The notes: generated by a model not told the origin, from the sequence alone. Shown: positions 51,103 through 59,988, counted from the stretch's first letter. The stretch: 64,000 bases of DNA from WHSW01 sp963821345 (GCA_963821345.1 CAWGDM010000001.1:248001-312000); one strand, 5' to 3'. A program made the numbers and translations.

Positions 51103-51761
51103 GCGCCGCCGCCGAGCCCGAGCCGTTCACCCGCACCTACCGCGTCGCGATGGGCGCCTGCACGCCGTGGACGGCGTGGTGGGGCCGGCTCGAGGTCGAG
51201 GGGCTGGACCAGCTGCCGCGCTCCGGGCCGGTCCTGGTGGCCGGCAACCACGACTCGAACATGGACCCGGTCGCGGTCGGCGTCGCGGCCCGCAAGCACC
51301 GCCAGGTGAGGGCGCTCGCCAAGTCCTCGCTGTGGAAGGTCAGGGGGCTCGGCCCGATCCTCAACGGCATGGGCCAGATCCCGATCGACCGCGGGGCCGG
51401 CGACGCGCACGCCCTGGACCGCGCGATCGAGTCGTTGCGCGCCGGCGCCTGCATCGGCGTCTTCCCCGAGGGCACCCGCTCGCTCGGCCGCACGCTGCGC
51501 GCCCGCGGCGGCATCGGCCGGCTGGCCGAGGCCGTCCCCGAGACGGAGATCGTGCTCGTCTCGATCACCGGGACCACCGACTTCGCCCGCTTCCCCAAGC
51601 GCCCGCGCGCCCGGGTCCGCTTCAGCCGCCCGGATGCGGGCGGCTACGCACCCGGCGAGGACCACGGCGCCTTCGCCGCCCGGCTGCTGGAACAGCGTCG
51701 CGCCGAGGCGCCGATCCGAGGCCGCCGGACGGCGTCCTCGGGCAGTCCGGCCGCGGACTAG
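51099..51761 (+). CDS. 1-acylglycerol-3-phosphate O-acyltransferase-like (PlsC) protein
   Basis: 220 aa. The NHxxxxD catalytic motif is at residues 50-56 (GNHDSNMDPVAVG) and the FPEGTRS block at 122-128. Together with GQIPIDRGAGDAHALD these define the LPLAT/PlsC family, which acylates lysophospholipid or a related alcohol at the membrane. Start overlaps the CmcI-like stop by 4 bp, so the pair may build one modified lipid. Its 3' end is convergent with the PHP gene. Confidence 0.86.
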   Translation: MSAAAEPEPFTRTYRVAMGACTPWTAWWGRLEVEGLDQLPRSGPVLVAGNHDSNMDPVAVGVAARKHRQVRALAKSSLWKVRGLGPILNGMGQIPIDRGAGDAHALDRAIESLRAGACIGVFPEGTRSLGRTLRARGGIGRLAEAVPETEIVLVSITGTTDFARFPKRPRARVRFSRPDAGGYAPGEDHGAFAARLLEQRRAEAPIRGRRTASSGSPAAD

Positions 51762-51773
51762 CTGGCGCGCCGC

Positions 51774-52595
51774 TTACGGCTTCGCCGGGCACCTGCGGCT
51801 CGCCGAGACCGTAGGTGTCGTAGGCGCCCCAGCGGCTGAAGGTCTTGTGGGTGGGGCCGTGGAAGTCCGAGGAGGCGGTCGGGACGAGGTCGAACTCGTC
51901 GCAGAGCTCGAGGCAGTGCTTGGTCTGGTCGGGGGTGTGGGGCGGGTAGAAGGTCTCGATCCCGTCCAGGCCGACGTCGTGCACCAAGCTCTCGAACGAG
52001 ATCTCGCACTTGTTCGGGGTCCTGGACGTCCCAGTACGGATGGGCGACGACGGCGACGCCGCCGGCGTCGTGGATGATCTCGACCGCCTGCTCGGCGGTC
52101 GGCCACTTGCGCGACACGAACGCCTTCGCCCCCGGGACCAGGTACTCCTCGAAGAACGGCCCCAGGTCGGGGCCCGGCGCCCGCCGCCTTGGCGATGTGC
52201 GGGCGGCCGATCGCGTCGGCTGCGCCGGCCTTGGCGACGGCGTCCTCGAAGGTCACCTCGACCCCGTGGCGGTTGAGGTTGGCGATGATCTCCTTCGCCC
52301 GGTCGACGCGCTCCTGCTGGGCCTTCGCGCAGGCCGGGGCGATCCTCTCCAGGTCGACCCAGTAGCCGCAGATGTGGAGGTCCTCGGAGTACTTGTGGAC
52401 GCACGACATCTCGGTCGCCGGGACGTTCTCGATCCCGAGCTCGTCGGCGACCCTGGTCGCCTCCTCGACCCCGGCGACGCCGTCGTGGTCGGTCAGCGAC
52501 ATCACCGTGATCCCGGCCTCGGCCGCCGAGCGGGCGACGTCGCCGGGCTCGAGCTGGCCGTCGGAGACGGTCGAGTGGCTCTGCAGGTCGATCAT
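51774..52595 (-). CDS. PHP-domain phosphoesterase, at least two frameshifts
   Basis: About 270 aa of a PHP (polymerase/histidinol phosphatase) metallophosphoesterase related to 3',5'-nucleoside bisphosphate phosphatases. Start ATG 52595: MIDLQSHSTVSDGQLEPGDV and VMSLTDHDGVAGVEEATRVA carry the metal-binding HxH/HD motifs. Near 52170 the frame shifts to VSRKWPTAEQAVEIIHDAGG then VAVVAHPYWDVQDP, and near 52000 it shifts again to GIETFYPPHTPDQTKHCLEL then LVPTASSDFHGPTHKTFSRW, with the last metal ligands DFH. All catalytic motifs survive, so sequencing or assembly errors are likely. It could recycle the pAp formed from PAPS, fitting the adjacent cysC. Confidence 0.75.
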   Translation of the reverse strand: MIDLQSHSTVSDGQLEPGDVARSAAEAGITVMSLTDHDGVAGVEEATRVADELGIENVPATEMSCVHKYSEDLHICGYWVDLERIAPACAKAQQERVDRAKEIIANLNRHGVEVTFEDAVAKAGAADAIGRPHIAKAAGAGPRPGAVLRGVPGPGGEGVRVAQVADRRAGGRDHPRRRRRRRRRPSVLGRPGPRTSARSRSRAWCTTSAWTGSRPSTRPTPPTRPSTASSSATSSTSSRPPPRTSTAPPTRPSAAGAPTTPTVSASRRCPAKP

Positions 52596-52664
52596 CGAGC
52601 GCAGCAGGTTAGATGAATGGAGCGGCTGAAAGACATTCTTGACTCGAATTGCGACAATCGCCGG

Positions 52665-53123
52665 GTGCGCATCTCAGCCAAAGCCGATTACGCGGTTCGC
52701 GCCGCGCTCGAGCTCGCCGCCCACCACGACGGCGACCCGGTCAAGGGCGAAAAGCTCTCCGAATCGCAGGGAATCCCGCTCCAGTTCCTGGAGCACATCC
52801 TGCTCGAGCTCAAGCACGCGCGCCTGATCCAGGCGCGCCGGGGCGCGAAGGGCGGCTACTGGCTCGCCCGCGACCCGGCCGAGATCACGATCGCCGACGT
52901 GATCCGCGCGGTCGAGGGCCCGCTCGCCAACATCCACGAGAACGCGCCCGAGGAACTGCACTACGGGGGGCCGGCCGAGCGCCTGCGCGACGTCTGGGTC
53001 GCGGTCAGGGCCGCGCTGCGGTCGGTGCTCGAGAACGCGACCCTCGCCGAGGTCGCCCGCGGCGACCTTCCCTGGCGCATCGAAGCGGTCCTCAACGACC
53101 CCGAGGCCTGGCTGAAGCGCTGA
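52665..53123 (+). CDS. Rrf2-family transcriptional regulator
   Basis: 152 aa from GTG 52665. Winged-helix N-terminus typical of Rrf2: RISAKADYAVRAALELAAHH, then GIPLQFLEHILLELKHARLI (recognition helix region) and RRGAKGGYWLARDPAEITIA. No cysteines occur in the domain, so it is not an IscR-type Fe-S sensor. CymR-like control of cysteine or sulfate genes is the natural guess from its place between the sulfate cluster and a TauE exporter. An upstream ATG frame (52617) is open but lacks family residues. Confidence 0.85.
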   Translation: MRISAKADYAVRAALELAAHHDGDPVKGEKLSESQGIPLQFLEHILLELKHARLIQARRGAKGGYWLARDPAEITIADVIRAVEGPLANIHENAPEELHYGGPAERLRDVWVAVRAALRSVLENATLAEVARGDLPWRIEAVLNDPEAWLKR

Positions 53124-53245
53124 GATAAACCGCGACTGCGTCGCCACTTCCAGCGCCTTGCTAGCCTTTCGCGACCGATTTAGGACCAAGTCGGTTCACA
53201 ATAGGTAGATAGTCCACTTCGGGCCTCACGTTCCCCCCTCCCGCG

Positions 53246-54220
53246 ATGGATCCCCTCTTCTACATCTTCGGCATCGGCATCGACCCGACGATCATGGTCT
53301 TCGGGTTTGGCATCGGCCTGCTCGTCGGCATGACCGGGATGGGCGGCGCCTCGCTGATGACCCCGCTGCTGATCCTGATCTTCGGGATCCAGCCGGTGAC
53401 CGCGATCGGCACCGACATCTTCTACGCCGCGGTCACCAAGACCGTCGGCGGCTACAAGCATCTGAAGCTCGGCACCGTCCACAAGGGGCTCGCCTTCTGG
53501 ATGGCGGTCGGCAGCGTCCCGGCCGCGATCGCCGGCGTCTGGGTGATCGAGCTGCTCCAAAACCGCTACGGCGACGACCTCGACACGCTGGTGCTCGGGA
53601 TGCTCGGCGGCACCCTGGTCGTGGTCGGCGTCGCCACCCTGCTGCGTTCGGTGTTCCTCGCCGGCGTGATCCAGGAGCGCTCGGCGATGCACCTTTACCG
53701 CCGCCACATCATCGCCGCGGTGATCACCGGGATGACCACCGGGTTCGTGATCGGCCTGACCTCGGCCGGCAGCGGCACCCTGATCGCGATCGCGCTGATC
53801 GCGATCTTCCGGCTCACCCCCCGGCGAGTGGTCGGCACCGACGTCTTCCACGCCGCGATCCTGCTCTGGGCGGCTGGGATCGCCCACTGGATCGGCGGCA
53901 ACATCGACTTCGCGCTCGCCGGCACGATCCTGGTCGGCTCGATCCCCGGCGTCATCCTGGGCACCAACCTCTCGGTCAAGGCGCCGCAGAAGTTCCTGCG
54001 CTACGCGCTCGCGGTCGTCCTGATGGCCTCGGGCACGACCCTGATCGTCAAGAACTACGAGCCCGGGATCGTGATCCCGGCGATCGGCGTCGCCAGCATC
54101 ATGGTCGGCGCCTGTATGCCGCTCAGGCGTTCTCACGCAGCCGGGTCAAGGGCAAGGGCACACCGGCCGGCGCGCCCGCCTGACCAAGTCTCGAGACCGC
54201 CGCGCGGGGCGAGTCGATAG
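53246..54220 (+). CDS. TSUP-family (TauE/SafE) sulfite/sulfonate exporter
   Basis: 324-aa polytopic membrane protein with two repeated halves: GFGIGLLVGMTGMGGASLMT...FGIQPVTAIGTDIFYAAVTK, then GFVIGLTSAGSGTLIAIALI...VVGTDVFHAAILLWAAGIAH. About eight TMs are expected. TSUP proteins move organosulfur anions and are often linked to sulfur metabolism. The gene follows the Rrf2 regulator by 122 bp and ends the sulfate region. The C-terminus (after about 300) is a short Arg-rich cytosolic tail. Confidence 0.88.
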   Translation: MDPLFYIFGIGIDPTIMVFGFGIGLLVGMTGMGGASLMTPLLILIFGIQPVTAIGTDIFYAAVTKTVGGYKHLKLGTVHKGLAFWMAVGSVPAAIAGVWVIELLQNRYGDDLDTLVLGMLGGTLVVVGVATLLRSVFLAGVIQERSAMHLYRRHIIAAVITGMTTGFVIGLTSAGSGTLIAIALIAIFRLTPRRVVGTDVFHAAILLWAAGIAHWIGGNIDFALAGTILVGSIPGVILGTNLSVKAPQKFLRYALAVVLMASGTTLIVKNYEPGIVIPAIGVASIMVGACMPLRRSHAAGSRARAHRPARPPDQVSRPPRGASR

Positions 54221-54232
54221 GTTTGCCGGTCG

Positions 54233-55504
54233 ATGGACTTCGACCTCAGCCCGCGCGTAACCGAGCTTCGCGACCGGATCCGCGCGTTCATGGACGAGCA
54301 CGTGTACCCGAACGAGGCCGAGGCGCTGCGGGCGCTCGACGAAGAGGTGACGATGGACTCTCGGGTCGCCTATCCCGAGATCCTGATCGCGATCCGCGAG
54401 CGCGCCCGCGCCGAGGGCCTGTGGAACCTGTTCATGCCCGACGACACCTACGGGGCCGGGCTCACAAACTGGGAGTACGGGGTCCTCTGCGAGGAGATGG
54501 GCCGCAGCCCGGCGATCGCGCCGATGGCGTTCAACTGCGCGGCGCCCGACACCGGCAACTCCGAGATCATCGCCGAGCACGGCACCGACGAGCAGAAGGA
54601 GACCTGGCTCGCCCGGCTGCTCGACGGCGAGATCCGTTCCTGCTTTTCGATGACCGAGCCCGAGGTCGCCGGCTCCGACCCACGAACGCTGCAGACGCAG
54701 GCGGTGCTGGACGACGACGAGTGGGTGATCAACGGCCACAAGTGGTTCACCTCCGGCGCGGTCGGGGCCTCGGTCGCGATCGCGATGGTGGTCACCGACC
54801 CCGATGCCCACCCATACGCCCGCGCCTCGATGATCCTCGTCCCCACCGACGCGCCCGGGTTCAACCTGATCCGCCCGGTGCCGGTGATGGGGCACGACGG
54901 CGGCCCCGGGCACTGCGAGATCCGCTACGAGGACTGCCGCGTCCCGGCCGCGAACCTGCTCGGCCCGCGCCAGGCCGGCTTCGTGATCGCCCAGGACCGG
55001 CTCGGCCCCGGGCGCATCCACCACTGCATGCGCGCGATCGGGACCTGCGAGCGGGCGATCGAGATGATGTGCCGGCGCGCCAACGAGCGCGAGGCCTTCG
55101 GCTCGAAGCTGGCCGAGAAGCAGTTCATCCAGGACTTCATCGCCAAGTCGCGGATCGAGACCGAGCAGGCGCGCCTGTTGACCCTGATGGCGGCCTGGCG
55201 GATGGACACCTACGGCAAGAAGGAGGCGCGCCGCGAGATCTCGATGATCAAGGTCGTCGCCGCCAACGTGGTCATGGACGTGCTCGACCGCGCGATCCAG
55301 GTGCACGGCTCGCTGGGGATGTCCGACGACACGCCGCTGGCCGGGATGTGGCGGTTCTCGCGCATGCTCAAGGTCGCCGACGGGCCCGACGAGGTCCACA
55401 AGATGGTCGTCGCCCGCCGCGAGCTGAACCGCTGGGCGGCGGACGCCGGGCCCGACCCGGCACCGGCCGAGAGCGCCGCCGCCGAGGCGAAGACTCCCGC
55501 CTGA
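54233..55504 (+). CDS. Acyl-CoA dehydrogenase, ACAD10/ACAD11-like
   Basis: 423-aa flavoenzyme that oxidises an acyl-CoA. Typical blocks are YGAGLTNWEYGVLCEEMGRS, SCFSMTEPEVAGSDPRTLQT, HKWFTSGAVGASVAIAMVV and the C-terminal IQVHGSLGMSDDTPLAGMWR. The sequence LGPGRIHHCMRAIGTCERAI is characteristic of the ACAD10/11 branch, in which the animal proteins carry fused kinase and HAD domains. Here those domains are separate neighbouring genes. The enzyme would work on phosphorylated or hydroxylated acyl-CoAs by analogy. Confidence 0.9.
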   Translation: MDFDLSPRVTELRDRIRAFMDEHVYPNEAEALRALDEEVTMDSRVAYPEILIAIRERARAEGLWNLFMPDDTYGAGLTNWEYGVLCEEMGRSPAIAPMAFNCAAPDTGNSEIIAEHGTDEQKETWLARLLDGEIRSCFSMTEPEVAGSDPRTLQTQAVLDDDEWVINGHKWFTSGAVGASVAIAMVVTDPDAHPYARASMILVPTDAPGFNLIRPVPVMGHDGGPGHCEIRYEDCRVPAANLLGPRQAGFVIAQDRLGPGRIHHCMRAIGTCERAIEMMCRRANEREAFGSKLAEKQFIQDFIAKSRIETEQARLLTLMAAWRMDTYGKKEARREISMIKVVAANVVMDVLDRAIQVHGSLGMSDDTPLAGMWRFSRMLKVADGPDEVHKMVVARRELNRWAADAGPDPAPAESAAAEAKTPA

Positions 55505-55610
55505 GCGCGGGGCCCCGAACGGCGGGCTGCTCACCGGGATCACCGGCGTGCGGGCGAACGCCGACGCGGGTTCGTGTGAGTTCCTCGTCAACGGCTCGAA
55601 CTGAGACGCG

Positions 55611-56660
55611 TCACGGAAGCCGGCCGACGGCCTCCGACGCCGCCTCGACCAGCTTCTCGACGTTGCGCGCGAACGGGCTCGAGCCGGCGTCCTCGACGTC
55701 GCCGTACTGGCCGGCCGCGTAGCGGGCATAGACGCCCTCGAGGATGATCGCCAGCTTCCAGAGGCCGAGCGCGACGTAGAAGTCGATCTCGCTCAGATCG
55801 CGACCGGAGCGCTCCGCGTAGCGCGCGCGGACGTCGTCGCGCCCTCCGAACCCGGGCGCCATCGTCGCCGGGCGCATCAGCGGCACGAGCTCGTCGCCCT
55901 CCTCGCCCCAGTAGACGAGCAGCAGGCCGACGTCGGCGAGCGGGTCGCCGAGCGTGCACAGCTCCCAGTCGACGACCGCGGCGACCTCGCCCGCGGGCGA
56001 GAGGATCATGTTGTCGAGCCGGTAGTCGCCGTGGACGATCGTCGCCGGGCCCTGCTCGGGGATCCGGGCGGCGAGCCGGTCGTGGACCTGGTCGACCAGC
56101 GGCAGCTCGCGGGTGTGCTGCTTGGCCCACTGACCCTGCCAGCGGTGAAGCTGGCGGGCGACGTAGTCCTCCTTCTTCGCCAGCTCGCCGAGGCCGACGG
56201 CGTCGGGCTCGACGGCGTGGATCGCGACCAGCGTGTCGACCACCCGGTCGCCGATCGCCCGCCGCTCGTCCTCACCCGGGAACGGGGCGATGTCGTCGAT
56301 CGAGCGCAGGATCGGGCCCTCGACCCAGCCCATGACGTAGAACGGATCCTCGCCCTCCTCGCTGAGGCCGACGATCGGCGGCACCGGGACGTCCGTGTCC
56401 TGGAGCGCCGAGATGATCCGGTGCTCGCGGCCCATGTCGTGTGCCGACGCCAGGCGCGAGCCCAGCGGCGGTCGGCGCAACGCCCAGCGATGGCCGGCGG
56501 CGTCGGTGACCGAGTAGGTCAGGTTCGAGCGCCCGCCGGCGATCCGCTCGAAGCTCAGCGGCAGCTCGACAGCGCCGGCGTTGGCCTCGAACCAGGACTC
56601 GACCCGGGGGACGTCGATTCCCTCGTCGGCGCGCGCGTCGTCAGTAGCCTGCTCGGCCAT
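55611..56660 (-). CDS. APH-like kinase, ACAD10/11-type
   Basis: 349 aa from ATG 56660. Aminoglycoside-phosphotransferase/choline-kinase fold: FERIAGGRSNLTYSVTDAAG (nucleotide loop), RREPP-like LRRPPLGSRLASAHDMGREH, catalytic HGDYRLDNMI and the metal-binding VVDWELCTLGDPLADVG. GGRSNLTY and HGDYRLDN are the signatures of the APH domains in ACAD10/ACAD11 and their bacterial homologs, which act on hydroxyacyl-CoAs and not on antibiotics. Located between the matching ACAD and HAD genes. Its start codon abuts that of the HAD gene on the other strand. Confidence 0.88.
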   Translation of the reverse strand: MAEQATDDARADEGIDVPRVESWFEANAGAVELPLSFERIAGGRSNLTYSVTDAAGHRWALRRPPLGSRLASAHDMGREHRIISALQDTDVPVPPIVGLSEEGEDPFYVMGWVEGPILRSIDDIAPFPGEDERRAIGDRVVDTLVAIHAVEPDAVGLGELAKKEDYVARQLHRWQGQWAKQHTRELPLVDQVHDRLAARIPEQGPATIVHGDYRLDNMILSPAGEVAAVVDWELCTLGDPLADVGLLLVYWGEEGDELVPLMRPATMAPGFGGRDDVRARYAERSGRDLSEIDFYVALGLWKLAIILEGVYARYAAGQYGDVEDAGSSPFARNVEKLVEAASEAVGRLP

Positions 56661-57306
56661 GGCGGGGAAGCATATGTGCGGCCGGAGTCTGCACACGGCT
56701 CTAGTCGTCGACTTCGGCGGCGTCCTCACGACCAGCATCTGGCCGGCGTTCGCCGCCTTCTGCGAGGCCGAGGGCCTGGAGCCCGAGGCGGTGCGCGAGC
56801 TGTTTCGCGGCGACGCCCAGGCGCTGGCGCTCCTGCGCGGCCTGGAGACCGGCGAGATCTCCGACCCGGACTTCGAGCAGCGCTTCGGGGACCTGCTCGG
56901 GGTCGCCGACCACAGCGACCTGATCACGCGGATGTTCGCCGGGCTCCGGCCCGAGCCACCGATGGTCGACGCGGTCCGCGCCGCCGCCGCGGCGGGCCTG
57001 AAGACGGGGCTGATCTCCAACTCCTGGGGGCTGGGGATCTACGACCGGGCGCCGACCGACCTGTTCGACGTCGCGGTGATCTCCGGCGAGGTCGGCCTGC
57101 ACAAGCCCCAGCCGGAGATCTACCTGCTCGCCTGCGAGCGGCTCGCGGTCGAGCCCAGCAAGGCAGTGTTCGTGGACGACCTGCGCGAGAACTGCGAGGG
57201 CGCCGAGGCCGTCGGGATGACCGCCCTGCTCCATCGCGATGCCGCCGAGACGGTGTCGAAGCTCGAGCAGATCTTCGCGATCGAGCTCAGCAGCCCGACC
57301 CGCTGA
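56659..57306 (+). CDS. HAD-superfamily hydrolase, ACAD10-type
   Basis: 215 aa from ATG 56659 (ATG 56674 is an alternative). HAD motif I VVDFGGVLTT (Asp nucleophile), motif II LISNSWG, motif III Lys in GLHKPQPEIYLLACERL, and motif IV VFVDDLRENCEGAEAVGM. The DFGGVL form and the C1-cap length fit the N-terminal domain of ACAD10 and soluble epoxide hydrolase. The start overlaps the divergent kinase gene's start by 2 bp. The 3' end is convergent with a membrane-protein gene by 20 bp. Probably a phosphatase acting with the kinase and ACAD. Confidence 0.86.
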   Translation: MAGKHMCGRSLHTALVVDFGGVLTTSIWPAFAAFCEAEGLEPEAVRELFRGDAQALALLRGLETGEISDPDFEQRFGDLLGVADHSDLITRMFAGLRPEPPMVDAVRAAAAAGLKTGLISNSWGLGIYDRAPTDLFDVAVISGEVGLHKPQPEIYLLACERLAVEPSKAVFVDDLRENCEGAEAVGMTALLHRDAAETVSKLEQIFAIELSSPTR

Positions 57307-58858
57307 GCCCGACACCGACCCGGATCGTCCCGGGCTCCCGCGCCTCGACCACCGTCTCGCCGTCCTCCTCGCGCAGGCACGCGTCGCCATCGGTGACCTG
57401 CCACCAATGGCTCCAATTGATCGCCACCGGGTAGGACCCGGCCCGCGGCGCCGCGACCGTGAACCCGTCCGGCCCGACGCTCCGGGCCCCGACCGGGGTC
57501 GGATCGGTGACCCGATACAGACGCCAGTCGTCGTTGCTCCAGACCGGGGTCAGGTAGTCCAGGCCCGTGTCGATCAGCCGGACCTCGTCCTCGGACAGAT
57601 AGTCGCGGCGGGCGTCGGGAACGGCGACGTAGGAGACCGCGTGCTGGTCGAGCCACACCCGGTAGGAGGCCGGGTAAAGCCGGTCGTCGGTGAACAGGTC
57701 GAAGTCGTCGGACTCGAGCTGGCGCAGCCAGCCACGGGCGATCGGGTAGGAGTCGGCGACGTAGACTGCCTCCCAGCGGTTCTTGGTCGGCGGAACCTCG
57801 ATCCTGATCGCCTCGTCGGGGCCCACGAGCCGGTCGAGCTCGTCGACGAGCGGCTGGTAGAAGGCCCGCTCGGTCGAGTCATCGCCCGCCGCCTTGCGGG
57901 TGTCGCGCACCGGGGCGACGAGCTGCCAGTACAGCAGCGGCAGCGAGACCGCGAGCACCACCCAACGGCCGCGCGGCCACAGCACCAGGGCGAGCACCGG
58001 GCCGGCGAACAGCGCCCCGAGCCGGGTGACGTTGCCGCCCAGGGGCGAATCGACCGCGTAGGCGACGATCGTCAGCAGCGCGTAGAGCAGGGCCCCGATC
58101 CGCAGGGCTCGGTACTCGGACGGGACCAGCCACCAGACGACCGCGGCGAGCACCGGGATCGCGATCATCGCCGAGAACACGAACGGCTCCACGCCCCCGG
58201 TCGGGAAGGCGACGTTGAGGACCACGATCGGGATCAGCGAGCCGATCGCCAGCAGGGCGCCGCGCCGGCGCTCGCCGGCGAGCCAGAGCGCCGCCCCGGC
58301 GAGGGCGACGAACAGCCCGGCGACCGGGCTGGCAAGGCTCGCGCCGGCGGCGAGCAGCGCCGCGAGCGCGAGCCGGTCACCGGCGAGCAGCGCGCCGAGG
58401 CCGAACGGGACCGCGAGCAGGAACGGGATCCGCCCGGTGCACAGCCAGGCGGCGATCGCGGCCGCGAACCAAAGCGACGGCCACCACGCGGCGGCGCCGA
58501 AGAGCCGCCGGGCGAGCAGCGCGAACAGCGCCGCCGCGGCGACCACCGCCAGCACTCCGGTCAGCCGCGGGCCGAACAGGGCGCCCAGGGGCGGGTAGAG
58601 GACGCTGTAGGAGAGCAGGTAGTGGCCGTCGTACCAGGCGTTGTTCCAGACCGCGAAGCCGTGATCGGCGAACAGGTCGGCGCGGAAGGTCGCCGCCGCC
58701 AGATCCTGGCTCGCCGGACCCCAGATCAGGTAGGCGACGCCGAGCGCCGACGCGAGCAGCGCCGCAACGAGCACGGTCGAGCGGGAGGGGCGAGCCTGCA
58801 AGCCGCGGTGCTCCCCGCCGCTGGTCACGTCGTAGTTGGGCGGGCGAGAATCAAGCAT
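57287..58858 (-). CDS. Polytopic membrane protein, GT-C-like
   Basis: 523 aa. About ten hydrophobic segments in residues 28-330 (for example LVAALLASALGVAYLIW, LTGVLAVVAAAALFALLA, PFVFSAMIAIPVLAAVVWWL). The C-terminal 190 residues form a soluble, probably extracytoplasmic, domain (IRIEVPPTKNRWEAVYVADS ... PVAINWSHWWQVTDGDACLR). The plan resembles GT-C glycosyltransferases that use polyprenyl-phosphate sugars, but no catalytic Asp motif is certain. Convergent with the HAD gene. Function unresolved. Confidence 0.65.
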   Translation of the reverse strand: MLDSRPPNYDVTSGGEHRGLQARPSRSTVLVAALLASALGVAYLIWGPASQDLAAATFRADLFADHGFAVWNNAWYDGHYLLSYSVLYPPLGALFGPRLTGVLAVVAAAALFALLARRLFGAAAWWPSLWFAAAIAAWLCTGRIPFLLAVPFGLGALLAGDRLALAALLAAGASLASPVAGLFVALAGAALWLAGERRRGALLAIGSLIPIVVLNVAFPTGGVEPFVFSAMIAIPVLAAVVWWLVPSEYRALRIGALLYALLTIVAYAVDSPLGGNVTRLGALFAGPVLALVLWPRGRWVVLAVSLPLLYWQLVAPVRDTRKAAGDDSTERAFYQPLVDELDRLVGPDEAIRIEVPPTKNRWEAVYVADSYPIARGWLRQLESDDFDLFTDDRLYPASYRVWLDQHAVSYVAVPDARRDYLSEDEVRLIDTGLDYLTPVWSNDDWRLYRVTDPTPVGARSVGPDGFTVAAPRAGSYPVAINWSHWWQVTDGDACLREEDGETVVEAREPGTIRVGVGLSGSGC

Positions 58859-58980
58859 TGGCTAGGACGCAGGGAGCCCGCATGGCGGCGCCATGTGGGC
58901 GACCGAGGACGACGCCAGGCGCCGATTCGCAGCCGTCCAACGCGGCGTGACCTGTGGCGGTGAGCACCTAGCCTTGCAGG

Positions 58981-59979
58981 ATGCAGCTCGGCACCCTCGG
59001 GTCCGCGGCCATCGACCTCGGCGGCCAGGTCGACCGCGTCTGGAGCGCGATCGTCAGCTTCGGCGAGAACTTCGCCCGCATCGACCTGCCCTATCTGGCC
59101 GCTGCGCTGGTCCTATCGCTGGGCCTGCAGCTGTGCCGCGGGCACGCGTGGGCGAACGCGCTGCGCGCCGCCTACCCCGGCGACGCCGTCTCCGAGCGCG
59201 GCGTGGTCGGCGCTTTCCTGATCGGCGCCGGGATGAACGGCATCCTCCCGGCCCGCGGCGGCGACGCGATCAAGATCGTGCTCGGCAAGCGCAGCGTCCG
59301 CCGCTCCTCCTACCCGGCGATCATCTCCTCGTTCGCCGTCCTGGCGCCGTTCGACTCGGCGATCGGCCTGGTCGTGCTGCTGTACGCGATCACCCAGGGC
59401 CTGTTGCCGGCAGCGCCGCGGTTGCCCGAGCTGCCGGCGTTCGACATCTCGTTCTGGGCCGCGCACCCGCAGCTGCTCCTGTTCACGATCACGGTCGCGG
59501 CGATCGGCCTGATTGCGCTCGTCGCGGTGCTCGCGCGCAGGGTCGAGTCCTTCTGGCAGAACCTCAAGCAGGGCGTGGCGATCTTCCGCGAGCCGCGGCG
59601 CTACCTGCGCCAGGTGGTCGCCTGGCAGGCCGCGGGCTGGGGGCTGCGGTTCGCCTCCTTCTGGCTCTTCCTCGACGCGTTTCGGATCGGCGGCTCGCTC
59701 GACAACGTGCTGCTGGTGATGTGCGTGCAGGCGATCACCGGCGCGCTTCCGTTCACGCCGGGCGGCGCCGGGGCGCAGCAGGCGCTGCTGGTGGTGGCGC
59801 TCAACGGCCCGACGTACGCTGCCGTGCTCGCCTATTCGGTCGGCCAGCAGGTCGCGGTCACCGTCTGGTCGGTGGCGATCGCCTTCATCACCCTCGGCGT
59901 CGTCTTCCGCGCCTGGGACCTGCGCCGGCTGATCCGCGAGGGCCGCGACGCGCGCGGCGACCCGAAGGCCGAGACCTAG
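58981..59979 (+). CDS. Lysylphosphatidylglycerol-synthase-TM-like (UPF0104) membrane protein
   Basis: 332 aa with several TMs. The family motif LPARGGDAIKIVLGKR occurs in the second quarter, and GALPFTPGGAGAQQALLVVA, the conserved GG..P region, near the C-terminus. These match the N-terminal membrane domain of MprF and the AglD/UPF0104 proteins that flip or channel lipid-linked groups. No aminoacyl-transferase domain is present. Likely role is lipid transport or modification in the inner membrane. Confidence 0.82.
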   Translation: MQLGTLGSAAIDLGGQVDRVWSAIVSFGENFARIDLPYLAAALVLSLGLQLCRGHAWANALRAAYPGDAVSERGVVGAFLIGAGMNGILPARGGDAIKIVLGKRSVRRSSYPAIISSFAVLAPFDSAIGLVVLLYAITQGLLPAAPRLPELPAFDISFWAAHPQLLLFTITVAAIGLIALVAVLARRVESFWQNLKQGVAIFREPRRYLRQVVAWQAAGWGLRFASFWLFLDAFRIGGSLDNVLLVMCVQAITGALPFTPGGAGAQQALLVVALNGPTYAAVLAYSVGQQVAVTVWSVAIAFITLGVVFRAWDLRRLIREGRDARGDPKAET

Positions 59980-59988
59980 TCGCCCGCC

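Noticed and set aside
55505..55610. Possible small gene between the ACAD and kinase genes
   Set aside because: Only 106 bp, no start with a ribosome-binding site and no family similarity.
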